Positions 1-5,205 of a stretch of 6,945 nucleotides of DNA are shown here, in pieces. This DNA comes from an uncultured Clostridia bacterium. GTDB lineage: Bacteria; Bacillota; Clostridia; Oscillospirales; Ruminococcaceae. Position numbers and translations under genes: made by a program. Within the stretch, counting starts at the first letter, position 1; every line of letters begins with the position of its first letter. The stretch covers positions 1 through 6,945 of the forward strand of contig CAMAJC010000094.1 in NCBI GenBank assembly GCA_945835425.1. The letters run 5' to 3'. The notes under the pieces were generated by a model. That model was given only the letters and a program-made list of their open reading frames with translations. It made no database searches and was not told the DNA's origin.

Positions 1-749
1 AGCGCCGCGATTTTACGCCGCCGGAGTTTTATCAGCTGATGCTGTCCGCCCGCAGTCTGCCGACCCATTCCCAGATCACGCCGATGGTTTTCCAGAATGT
101 TTATGAGCAGGCGGAGGCCGACGGCTACAAAAACGTCATCTATATCAGCATCAACTCCCACGGTTCCGGGACCTTTAACGGCTCTGTCGTCGCAAAGGAG
201 ACCTATCTGGAGGAGCACCCGGATTCCCAGCTGCGCATCTTCAACGTCGACGGCCTTTCCTACACCCTCGGCTACGGCTATATGGTCGTTGAGGCCGCAA
301 AGAAGGCAGAGAAGGGCGTTCCGCCGGAAGAGATCGTCAGCTTCTGCGAGGACTGGGCGAAAAAGAGCACGATTTATTTTGTGCCCTATACCCTCGAGTA
401 TGTCCGTAAGAGCGGGCGGGTCAGCACCGCTGCTGCCTTTGTCGGCGGCCTGATGGGCTTAAAGCCGCTGATCACCTGGACCGATGGGGAATCGGTGACG
501 CTGGATAAGCTCCGCGGGGAAAAGGCAGTTTTGCCTGCGCTGGTTAAATATGCGTCGGAAAACATGGTGCCCAAGACCGATTACTGCATAGTTGTGGGGC
601 TGCGGTCTGAGAAGGCGCAGGAGCTGGCCGCTGAGATGGAAAAGGCAGTCGGATATCCGCCGGCCATGATCGCAAACGCAGGCCCCGTCATCGCGATCAA
701 CGCAGGCCCCGATCTGCTCGCCATCTGCATCCGCGATAAGAATAAATAA
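1..749 (+). CDS. DegV family fatty-acid-binding protein (FakB-like), 5' truncated by the window edge
   Basis: DegV/FakB proteins bind a fatty acid in the cytosol and, in Firmicutes, can present it to the FakA kinase for phosphorylation and entry into phospholipid synthesis. The frame is open from base 3, upstream of the ATG at 39, and reads DFTPPEFYQLMLSARSLPTHSQITP. This matches the segment before and including the family's T-S-Q motif, so the ATG at 39 is internal and roughly 30-40 N-terminal residues lie outside the window. Visible family blocks are THSQITP, ISINSHGSGTFNGS (the usual SSxLSGT loop), YVRKSGRVS followed by FVGGLMGLKPLI, and GPVIAINAGPDLLAI near the end. The last block is normally HTGPG; here it is NAGPD, so a His reported to contact the lipid carboxylate in FakB looks replaced by Asn (699-701). 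No kinase gene is nearby. No convincing terminator follows. Family assignment is firm; the ligand and any FakA partnership are inferred. Confidence 0.9.
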   Translation, partial: RRDFTPPEFYQLMLSARSLPTHSQITPMVFQNVYEQAEADGYKNVIYISINSHGSGTFNGSVVAKETYLEEHPDSQLRIFNVDGLSYTLGYGYMVVEAAKKAEKGVPPEEIVSFCEDWAKKSTIYFVPYTLEYVRKSGRVSTAAAFVGGLMGLKPLITWTDGESVTLDKLRGEKAVLPALVKYASENMVPKTDYCIVVGLRSEKAQELAAEMEKAVGYPPAMIANAGPVIAINAGPDLLAICIRDKNK

Positions 750-766
750 CGTTTTTCGCCCTTTCA

Positions 767-801
767 CAGAATTTTTGCTGTAAGTTTGCAGAAATTTTTG
801 C
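767..801. repeat. Tandem direct repeat upstream of the pgk promoter
   Basis: CAGAATTTTTGC (767-778) and CAGAAATTTTTGC (789-801) differ by one inserted A. Their starts are 22 bp apart, about two helical turns. They end 8 bp upstream of the -35 box, where an activator site or an UP-like A/T element would lie. No known regulator site was recognised. Confidence 0.5.
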
Positions 802-809
802 ATAACTAC

Positions 810-838
810 TTGAAAAAATTCTCAAAAAGAGGTAAACT
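810..838 (+). promoter_or_regulatory. Sigma-A promoter of the pgk-tpiA operon
   Basis: The -35 hexamer TTGAAA (810-815) and the -10 hexamer TAAACT (833-838) are separated by exactly 17 bp, with an A/T-rich spacer. Transcription would start near 845, giving a leader of about 60 nt before pgk. The strong match fits a highly expressed glycolytic operon. No gap gene precedes pgk, so this is the likely main promoter for pgk and tpiA. Confidence 0.75.
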
Positions 839-843
839 AGACT

Positions 844-869
844 TAGATTGTTAGCGGTTTAGCAATCTA
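844..869 (+). promoter_or_regulatory. Dyad at the pgk transcription start; candidate Rex operator and 5'-end RNA hairpin
   Basis: The core TTGTTAGCGGTTTAGCAA (848-865) has the 7-4-7 layout of the clostridial Rex operator, TTGTTAA-N4-TTAACAA, and matches it at 12 of 14 defined positions. It begins 9 bp after the -10 box and overlaps the predicted +1, a typical repressor position. As RNA, 844-854 can pair with 859-869 over 11 bp with two G-U wobbles and a CGGU loop, so a 5'-terminal stabilising hairpin is an alternative or additional role. The site is seen directly; the regulator is inferred, since rex is not in the window. Confidence 0.5.
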
Positions 870-906
870 TCCCTTTTAAATACTATTTCAGGAAGGAAGA
901 CTACCA

Positions 907-2121
907 ATGCCCTCTTACAACAAAGTAACGGTCGACGATATCAATGTCGCCGGCAAAAGAGTACTGGTTCGCTGCGATTTCAACGTTCCGCTGAAAAACG
1001 GCGTTATCACTGACGAGAACAGAATCAACGCTGCTCTGCCCACCATCAAGAAACTGATTTCTGACGGCGGCAAGGTTATCCTTTGCTCTCACCTGGGCAA
1101 ACCGAAAAACGGTCCCGAAGAGAAGTTCTCTCTGGCTCCCGTAGCTGCAAGACTTTCCGAGAAACTGGGCCAGCCGGTCGTATTTGCTGCTGACCCCGAA
1201 GTTGTCGGCGAAAACGCAAAGGCTGCTGTCGCTGCTATGAAGAACGGCGACGTTGTCCTGCTGGAAAACACCCGTTTCCGCAAGGAAGAGACCAAGAACC
1301 TGGAACCCTTCTCCAGCGAACTGGCTTCTCTGTGCGACGTTTATGTAAATGACGCTTTCGGCTCTGCACACCGTGCACACTGCTCCACCGCAGGTGTTAC
1401 CGACCACATCAAGGAAAATGCTGTCGGCTACCTGATGGGCAAAGAGCTGACCTACCTTGGCAACGCTGTCAATGATCCCGTCCGTCCCTTCGTTACCATC
1501 CTGGGCGGCGCAAAAGTTGCGGACAAGCTGAACGTTATCGAAAACCTGCTGAACAAGGCTGACACCCTGATCATCGGCGGCGGCATGGCTTACACCTTCC
1601 TTAAAGCACAGGGCATCAACGTCGGCGACTCTCTGGTTGACGACACCAAGCTCGACTACTGCAAGGATATGCTGGCTAAAGCTGCTGAAAAGGGCGTTAA
1701 GATCCTGCTGCCCGTAGATTCTACCTGCGCACAGGCTTTCCCTGATCCCATCGACGCTGTCATCGATACCACCGTTTACACCAAGGAAACCGGTATTCCC
1801 GAAGGCTGGATGGGTCTGGATATCGGTCCGGAATCTGCCAAGATGTTCGCTGCGGAGGTTGCTTCTGCGAAGACCGTTGTCTGGAACGGCCCCATGGGCG
1901 TTGCAGAGAACCCCGTTCTGAACGCAGGTACCGTTGCGGTTGCCAAGGCGCTGGCTGAGGCTGACGCTACTACCATCATCGGCGGCGGCGACTCTGCTGC
2001 AGCTGTCAACAACCTCGGCTTCGGCGATAAGATGACCCACATCTCCACCGGCGGCGGCGCTTCCCTGGAATTCCTGGAAGGCAAGGTTCTCCCCGGTATC
2101 GCCTGCATCAACGACAAATAA
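907..2121 (+). CDS. pgk: Phosphoglycerate kinase
   Basis: Cytosolic glycolytic enzyme that transfers the acyl phosphate of 1,3-bisphosphoglycerate to ADP, making ATP and 3-phosphoglycerate. At 404 residues it has the usual bacterial length. Motifs in order are RVLVRCDFNVP (18-28), SHLGKP (61-66), ENTRF (120-124), DAFGSAHRAH (149-158), GGAKVADK (200-207), GGGMAYTF (224-231), WNGPMGVAE (326-334), GGGDS (359-363) and HISTGGGASLEFLEGK (378-393). These cover both substrate lobes and the nucleotide site. The start is supported by GGAAGGA at 891-897, 9 nt before the ATG. One oddity is that the near-invariant Phe of GPMGVFE is Ala333, and the following segment also lacks its usual aromatic. The gene is first in an operon with tpiA, 80 bp downstream, under the promoter at 810-838 and possibly the Rex-like operator. 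Identity is certain. Confidence 0.99.
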   Translation: MPSYNKVTVDDINVAGKRVLVRCDFNVPLKNGVITDENRINAALPTIKKLISDGGKVILCSHLGKPKNGPEEKFSLAPVAARLSEKLGQPVVFAADPEVVGENAKAAVAAMKNGDVVLLENTRFRKEETKNLEPFSSELASLCDVYVNDAFGSAHRAHCSTAGVTDHIKENAVGYLMGKELTYLGNAVNDPVRPFVTILGGAKVADKLNVIENLLNKADTLIIGGGMAYTFLKAQGINVGDSLVDDTKLDYCKDMLAKAAEKGVKILLPVDSTCAQAFPDPIDAVIDTTVYTKETGIPEGWMGLDIGPESAKMFAAEVASAKTVVWNGPMGVAENPVLNAGTVAVAKALAEADATTIIGGGDSAAAVNNLGFGDKMTHISTGGGASLEFLEGKVLPGIACINDK

Positions 2122-2136
2122 TTCTTGATTGAACCT

Positions 2137-2179
2137 GGCTTCCGTCCGCCGGTAGGCTGGCGGGAGCCTTTCATTTAAA
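2137..2179 (+). terminator. pgk-tpiA intercistronic stem-loop, possible partial terminator
   Basis: Arms 2137-2150 and 2155-2168 pair at 13 of 14 positions (two G-U wobbles, one mismatch) around a GGTA loop. The stem is very GC-rich but the following tract, TTTCATTT, is broken. This suggests a leaky terminator or an mRNA-processing or stabilising hairpin that sets pgk and tpiA expression apart. A full stop is unlikely because tpiA, with a strong Shine-Dalgarno, follows closely and has no promoter of its own that I can see. Confidence 0.6.
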
Positions 2180-2201
2180 GACATTTCAGGAGGTCATTCC
2201 A

Positions 2202-2972
2202 ATGAACAAAGCTGTAAGAAAAGCAGTTATCGCCGGCAACTGGAAAATGAACAAAACCCGTCCTGAGGCAAAAGAACTGATCGACGCGATCAAGCCTCTG
2301 GTTGCGGACGCTGGCTGCGAAGTCATCTGCTGCGTACCTTTCACCAACCTCGAGACCGCTCTGGCAGCTACCGCCGGTTCCAACGTCAAAGTTGGCGCTG
2401 AAAACTGCCACTTCGAGAAATCCGGCGCTTTCACCGGCGAGATCTCTGCTGATATGCTGGCTGAGATGGGCGTTGAGTACGTCGTTCTGGGCCACTCCGA
2501 AAGAAGACAGTACTTCGGCGAGACCGACGAGACTGTCAACAAGAGACTGAAAGCAGCTCTGGCTGCCGGCCTCAAACCCATCCTCTGCGTCGGCGAAATG
2601 CTGGCTGACCGCGAGAACGGCATCACCGCTGAACTGGTCGCTCTCCAGACCAAGATCGCGCTCAAAGGCGTTTCCGCTGAGGAAATGAAGAACGTTATCA
2701 TCGCTTATGAACCCGTTTGGGCAATCGGCACCGGCAAGACCGCTACCGCTGAACAGGCAAACGAAGTCTGCGCTCTGATCCGCGCTACCCTCGCTTCTCT
2801 GTACGGTGAGGCTGTCGCTGAGGCTACCACCATCCAGTACGGCGGCTCTATGAACGCAAAGAACGCCGAGGAACTGCTGGCGCAGCCCGACGTCGACGGC
2901 GGCCTGATCGGCGGCGCTTCCCTGAAGGCTCCCGATTTCGCTACCATCGTTGCTGCTGCAACCAACGGCTGA
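2202..2972 (+). CDS. tpiA: Triose-phosphate isomerase
   Basis: Cytosolic TIM-barrel enzyme that interconverts dihydroxyacetone phosphate and glyceraldehyde 3-phosphate. At 256 residues it matches the family length. AGNWKMN (11-17) supplies Asn13 and Lys15. SGAFTGE (74-80) precedes the barrel strand ending in GHSERR (97-102) with the electrophilic His98. AYEPVWAIGTG (168-178) holds the catalytic base Glu170 and the start of flexible loop 6. YGGSMN (213-218) and GGLIGGASL (233-241) form the phosphate-binding loops. All catalytic residues are present. The start is fixed by AGGAGGT at 2188-2194, 7 nt before the ATG. It is the second and last gene of the pgk operon, ended by the terminator at 2992-3039. 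Codon choice resembles pgk, consistent with high expression. Confidence 0.99.
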   Translation: MNKAVRKAVIAGNWKMNKTRPEAKELIDAIKPLVADAGCEVICCVPFTNLETALAATAGSNVKVGAENCHFEKSGAFTGEISADMLAEMGVEYVVLGHSERRQYFGETDETVNKRLKAALAAGLKPILCVGEMLADRENGITAELVALQTKIALKGVSAEEMKNVIIAYEPVWAIGTGKTATAEQANEVCALIRATLASLYGEAVAEATTIQYGGSMNAKNAEELLAQPDVDGGLIGGASLKAPDFATIVAAATNG

Positions 2973-2991
2973 TTTCTCTTAACTGAATATG

Positions 2992-3039
2992 AGCGGGGCG
3001 GTGTGGGCAGTATCGGCCTGTGCAGCCCCGCTTTATTTT
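2992..3039 (+). terminator. Rho-independent terminator of the pgk-tpiA operon
   Basis: AGCGGGGC (2992-2999) pairs perfectly with GCCCCGCT (3025-3032). Weaker pairing continues inside the loop, and TTTATTTT follows. It lies 20 bp after the tpiA stop and separates the operon from the repeat-rich spacer and gpmI. Confidence 0.85.
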
Positions 3040-3058
3040 GTAAGGAAAGACTATAAGC

Positions 3059-3077
3059 CCAAAGGCTCTGCCTTTGG
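3059..3077. repeat. Perfect 8-bp palindrome
   Basis: CCAAAGGC (3059-3066) and GCCTTTGG (3070-3077) pair perfectly around a TCT loop. No T-tract follows, so it is not a second tpiA terminator. It is probably part of the repeat cluster. Confidence 0.6.
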
Positions 3078-3083
3078 ACAGAT

Positions 3084-3102
3084 TATTCAGTAAGCCTGAA
3101 TA
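3084..3102. repeat. 7-bp palindrome
   Basis: TATTCAG (3084-3090) pairs with CTGAATA (3096-3102) around TAAGC, 6 bp after the previous hairpin. It is an A/T-rich stem of unknown role. Confidence 0.45.
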
Positions 3103-3129
3103 TGGCAGATGGTTATTCCTTTTGCGTGT

Positions 3130-3152
3130 AGCGGCGACCTGTGGTCGCCACC
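3130..3152 (+). repeat. REP-like palindrome, copy 1
   Basis: The stem GGCGACC-TGT-GGTCGCC (3133-3149) lies in a 23-nt core flanked by AGC and ACC. The same core occurs in reverse orientation at 3332-3354 with only two differences. These fall on opposite sides of one base pair (C-G here, T-A there), so the stem is kept. Upstream TGCGTGT (3124-3129) also partly matches the other copy. Confidence 0.75.
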
Positions 3153-3188
3153 AATTTTGTCCAAGTCTGGCAAATATCAAGGAATAAA

Positions 3189-3286
3189 GGAACCTCTGAT
3201 TTAATGGTTTTTCCCCGCCGCAGGCGGGGAAAAACCGCCTGAATACGTCTCTAAAAAGGTTGGAAGTCGAATAAATCAGAGCTTCC
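3189..3286. mobile_element. MITE-like element with terminal inverted repeats and candidate target-site duplication
   Basis: The ends GGAACCTCTGATTTA (3189-3203) and TAAATCAGAGCTTCC (3272-3286) are inverted repeats matching at 14 of 15 positions. ATAAA lies directly outside both ends (3184-3188 and 3287-3291), as expected for a 5-bp target duplication. The 98-bp interior codes for nothing credible and contains a perfect 14-bp hairpin at 3206-3236. Size, flush direct repeat and non-coding interior fit a miniature inverted-repeat transposable element mobilised in trans. The mobilising transposase family is unknown, and the 5-bp repeat is A/T-rich, so chance is possible. Confidence 0.65.
3206..3236. 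repeat. Perfect 14-bp hairpin inside the MITE-like element
   Basis: GGTTTTTCCCCGCC (3206-3219) and GGCGGGGAAAAACC (3223-3236) pair at every position around a GCA loop. On either strand the C/G-rich inner stem is flanked by five T or A bases, so it could act as a weak terminator in both directions. It is the longest perfect palindrome in the window. Confidence 0.8.
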
Positions 3287-3307
3287 ATAAATCATCTGTA
3301 TAAGGTT

Positions 3308-3381
3308 GGAAAACAAGTATTATCTTATGCCGGTGGCGATCACAGATCGCCGCTGCAGCATAGATACCAGAACTGTTTTCC
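3308..3381. repeat. Compound 74-bp inverted repeat containing REP-like copy 2
   Basis: The outer arms GGAAAACA (3308-3315) and TGTTTTCC (3374-3381) are perfect. Inside them TATC (3321-3324) pairs with GATA (3363-3366), TATGC (3326-3330) with GCATA (3358-3362), and the core GGCGATC (3335-3341) with GATCGCC (3345-3351) around ACA. The core, on the minus strand, is the second copy of the 23-nt palindrome at 3130-3152. The nested pairing suggests a cruciform-forming element or a structured RNA, not a simple terminator; no T-tract is present. Confidence 0.65.
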
Positions 3382-3447
3382 TCAATGCCAAAGGAGCTTC
3401 AATATTTCTGGCACCTACCCGGCGCGTTCGCCTGGCGTCCGTTCCTC

Positions 3448-3473
3448 CGGGCCGAGCCCGTCGGTACGCGGGC
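3448..3473. repeat. Overlapping, mutually exclusive GC hairpins
   Basis: GCCCG (3456-3460) can pair upstream with CGGGC (3448-3452) or downstream with CGGGC (3469-3473). Short GC stems also occur at 3421-3432 and 3472-3482. The arrangement looks like an antiterminator/antisequestor switch but the stems are short, so this is tentative. Confidence 0.35.
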
Positions 3474-3499
3474 GACCATCGCGAACAAGAAAGTTTTGG

Positions 3500-3521
3500 T
3501 TCCGCTTTTTCAAAAGCGGAA
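3500..3521 (+). repeat. 10-bp palindrome in the gpmI leader
   Basis: TTCCGCTTTT (3500-3509) and AAAAGCGGAA (3512-3521) are perfectly complementary around a two-base centre. The hairpin ends two bases before the AAAGGA ribosome site (3523-3528) of gpmI and could affect translation or mRNA stability. It may equally be the end of another repeat element. Confidence 0.55.
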
Positions 3522-3538
3522 GAAAGGAATGAATACCA

Positions 3539-5062
3539 ATGGCTAAGAAACCTGTTGCTTTGCTGATCATGGACGGCTTTGGTAAAAATACGTCTGATTA
3601 CGGCAACGCAATTTCTGCTGCAAATACCCCCAATCTGGACAAGCTGTTTGCGACCTGCCCCAATACGCTGATCGCGGCATCCGGCCTTGCTGTCGGCCTG
3701 CCGGACGGCCAGATGGGCAACTCGGAAGTCGGCCACACCAATATCGGCGCAGGCCGCGTCGTTTACCAGATGCTGGTCAAAATCACCAAGGACATCCAGG
3801 ACGGCGTTTTCGCCAAGAATCCCGCCCTTGTCCATTCGATCGAGAACGTAAAAGCCCATGGCGGCGCTCTGCACCTGATGGGTCTGCTTTCTCCCGGCGG
3901 CGTCCATTCCCATCAGGAGCACCTGTATGGCCTGCTGCAGATGGCAAAGGATAACGGCATCGAGAAGGTTTATGTTCATGCGTTCCTCGATGGCCGTGAC
4001 GTTCCGCCCTCTTCTGCGGCAGAGTACATGAAAGAGCTGTGCGCGAAGATGGACGAGATCGGCGTCGGCAAGGTTGCCACCGTTATGGGCCGTTACTACG
4101 CCATGGACCGTGACAATGCCTGGGATCGCGTCGAGAAGGCCTATGCCGCGATGGTTTACGGCGAGGGCGTGCAAGGTGTCTGCCCTGTGAAAGCAATCGA
4201 GGACAGCTACGCAAACGGCGTCACCGACGAGTTCATGCTGCCCACCGTTATCGACAAAGACGGAATGATCAAGGAAAACGACTCCGTTATCTTCTTCAAC
4301 TTCCGTCCTGACCGTGCCCGCCAGATCACCCGCGCTTATGTTGACCCCGATTTCACCGGCTTTGAGCGCAAGAAAGGCTTCTTCAAGCTCCACTACGTCT
4401 GCATGGCACAGTACGACGCGACTATGCCCAACGTCGAGGTCGCTTATCCTCCCGAAGCGCTGACCAAGACCTATGGCGAAGTCATTGCCGAGCATAACAT
4501 GACCCAGCTGCGCATCGCCGAGACCCAGAAGTACGCCCACGTCACCTTCTTCTTCAACGGCGGCGAAGAGACCACCTTCCCCGGCGAAGACCGCATCCTG
4601 GTTCCTTCTCCCGATGTTCCCACCTTTGACCTCAAGCCCGAGATGAGCGCCTACGAAGTCACCGACAAGGTTGTTGAGGCGATCGAGTCTGACAAGTACG
4701 ACACCATCATCCTCAACTGGGCAAACTGCGACATGGTCGGCCACACCGGCATTTTCGACGCTGCTGTCAAGGCTGTTGAAGCGGTCGATACCTGCGTCGG
4801 CAGAACCGTCGACGCTATCCTCGCAAAGGGCGGTGCTGTCCTGATCACCGCTGACCACGGCAACGCGGAAAAGATGTATGAGCCGGACGGTTCTCCGTTC
4901 ACCGCCCATACCACCAACCTTGTCCCGCTGATCCTGGTCGGCTATGACTGCAAGGGCCTCAAAGAGGGCGGCAAGCTGGCTGACCTCGCGCCCACGATGC
5001 TGGAAATCCTCGGCATCGACCAGCCGAAGGAAATGACCGGCGAAAGCCTTATCGTACACTAA
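3539..5062 (+). CDS. gpmI: 2,3-bisphosphoglycerate-independent phosphoglycerate mutase
   Basis: Cytosolic metalloenzyme of the alkaline phosphatase superfamily that interconverts 3- and 2-phosphoglycerate using two metal ions, usually Mn2+, and a phosphoserine intermediate. At 507 residues it has the normal length (about 510). Asp12 (MDGFG), Ser62 (GNSEVGHTNIGAGR, 60-73), His123 (GGVHSH), Asp154 (DGRD), Arg185 and Arg191 (GRYYAMDRD), NFRPDRARQ (254-262), Lys331 (ETQKYAHVTFFFNGG), Asp398/His402 (DMVGHTG), Asp439/His440 (ADHGNAE) and His457 (TAHTTN) reproduce the known nucleophile, metal ligands and substrate residues. The start follows AAAGGA at 3523-3528. It lies 566 bp beyond tpiA, past a terminator and the repeat cluster, and ends in its own terminator, so it is probably a separate transcript. 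No clear promoter was found; eno, its usual neighbour, is absent. Confidence 0.99.
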   Translation: MAKKPVALLIMDGFGKNTSDYGNAISAANTPNLDKLFATCPNTLIAASGLAVGLPDGQMGNSEVGHTNIGAGRVVYQMLVKITKDIQDGVFAKNPALVHSIENVKAHGGALHLMGLLSPGGVHSHQEHLYGLLQMAKDNGIEKVYVHAFLDGRDVPPSSAAEYMKELCAKMDEIGVGKVATVMGRYYAMDRDNAWDRVEKAYAAMVYGEGVQGVCPVKAIEDSYANGVTDEFMLPTVIDKDGMIKENDSVIFFNFRPDRARQITRAYVDPDFTGFERKKGFFKLHYVCMAQYDATMPNVEVAYPPEALTKTYGEVIAEHNMTQLRIAETQKYAHVTFFFNGGEETTFPGEDRILVPSPDVPTFDLKPEMSAYEVTDKVVEAIESDKYDTIILNWANCDMVGHTGIFDAAVKAVEAVDTCVGRTVDAILAKGGAVLITADHGNAEKMYEPDGSPFTAHTTNLVPLILVGYDCKGLKEGGKLADLAPTMLEILGIDQPKEMTGESLIVH

Positions 5063-5087
5063 TTTACAGCGTTTTTGTTTATTCCCT

Positions 5088-5120
5088 GCGGGTCTGTCCG
5101 TCCGGGCAGACCCGCTTTTT
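5088..5120 (+). terminator. Rho-independent terminator of gpmI
   Basis: GCGGGTCTG (5088-5096) pairs with CAGACCCGC (5107-5115); the stem extends to 12 bp with TCC/GGG (one wobble) around a GTCC loop and runs directly into TTTTT. It is a textbook terminator 25 bp after the stop. Confidence 0.95.
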
Positions 5121-5162
5121 ATGCGGCAGTTTTCCGCGCGAGGAGGACCGCTGCGACGACGC

Positions 5163-5205
5163 AAACCCGGAAACCGACGGCTGTGCAGACGCATCTGCCG
5201 GGTTT
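5163..5205 (+). repeat. Inverted repeat in the leader of the choline-binding-type protein gene
   Basis: AAACCCGG (5163-5170) pairs with CCGGGTTT (5198-5205); an inner stem GCAGA-CGCA-TCTGC (5185-5198) competes at one base. The structure ends in four T and sits 10 bp before the AAGGG ribosome site, so it may be an attenuator or a translation-modulating hairpin. No clear promoter for the downstream gene was seen between 5121 and 5228. Confidence 0.4.

Larger units (their letters stand above)
3040..3538. other. Gene-free, palindrome-rich spacer between tpiA and gpmI
   Basis: About 500 bp with no credible gene but at least seven separate inverted repeats, described individually below. The first half is A/T-richer than the flanking genes; the stretch 3411-3490 is very GC-rich. 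Open frames that cross it on either strand (2941-3288 minus, 3306-3566 plus) run through the palindromes and into neighbouring genes, and have no supporting ribosome site. I could not find a convincing sigma-A promoter for gpmI in it. The layout resembles successive insertions of small non-coding repeat elements at one tolerated site. Confidence 0.75.

Noticed and set aside
39..41. ATG at 39 as the true start of the DegV gene
   Set aside because: The same frame upstream encodes recognisable DegV sequence (DFTPPEFYQL) and no ribosome site precedes the ATG.
848..865. CcpA cre site at the pgk start
   Set aside because: The half-sites are two bases too far apart for the cre consensus; the 7-4-7 Rex layout fits better.
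901..2184. Minus-strand open frame (427 codons) antisense to pgk
   Set aside because: Shadow of the strongly biased pgk codons; no ribosome site and no recognisable protein features.
2941..3288. Minus-strand open frame of 115 codons across the tpiA end
   Set aside because: It reads through the tpiA terminator and the MITE-like element. It is best explained as translation of repeat DNA, though such peptides may be annotated as hypothetical proteins in other genomes.
3260..3304. TTGGAA (3260-3265) with CATAAA (3286-3291) or TATAAG (3299-3304) as a gpmI promoter
   Set aside because: Spacers of 20 and 33 bp are outside the usual range, so no promoter is called.
3306..3566. Plus-strand open frame of 86 codons in the spacer
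   Set aside because: It runs through several palindromes, overlaps the gpmI start out of frame and has no Shine-Dalgarno.
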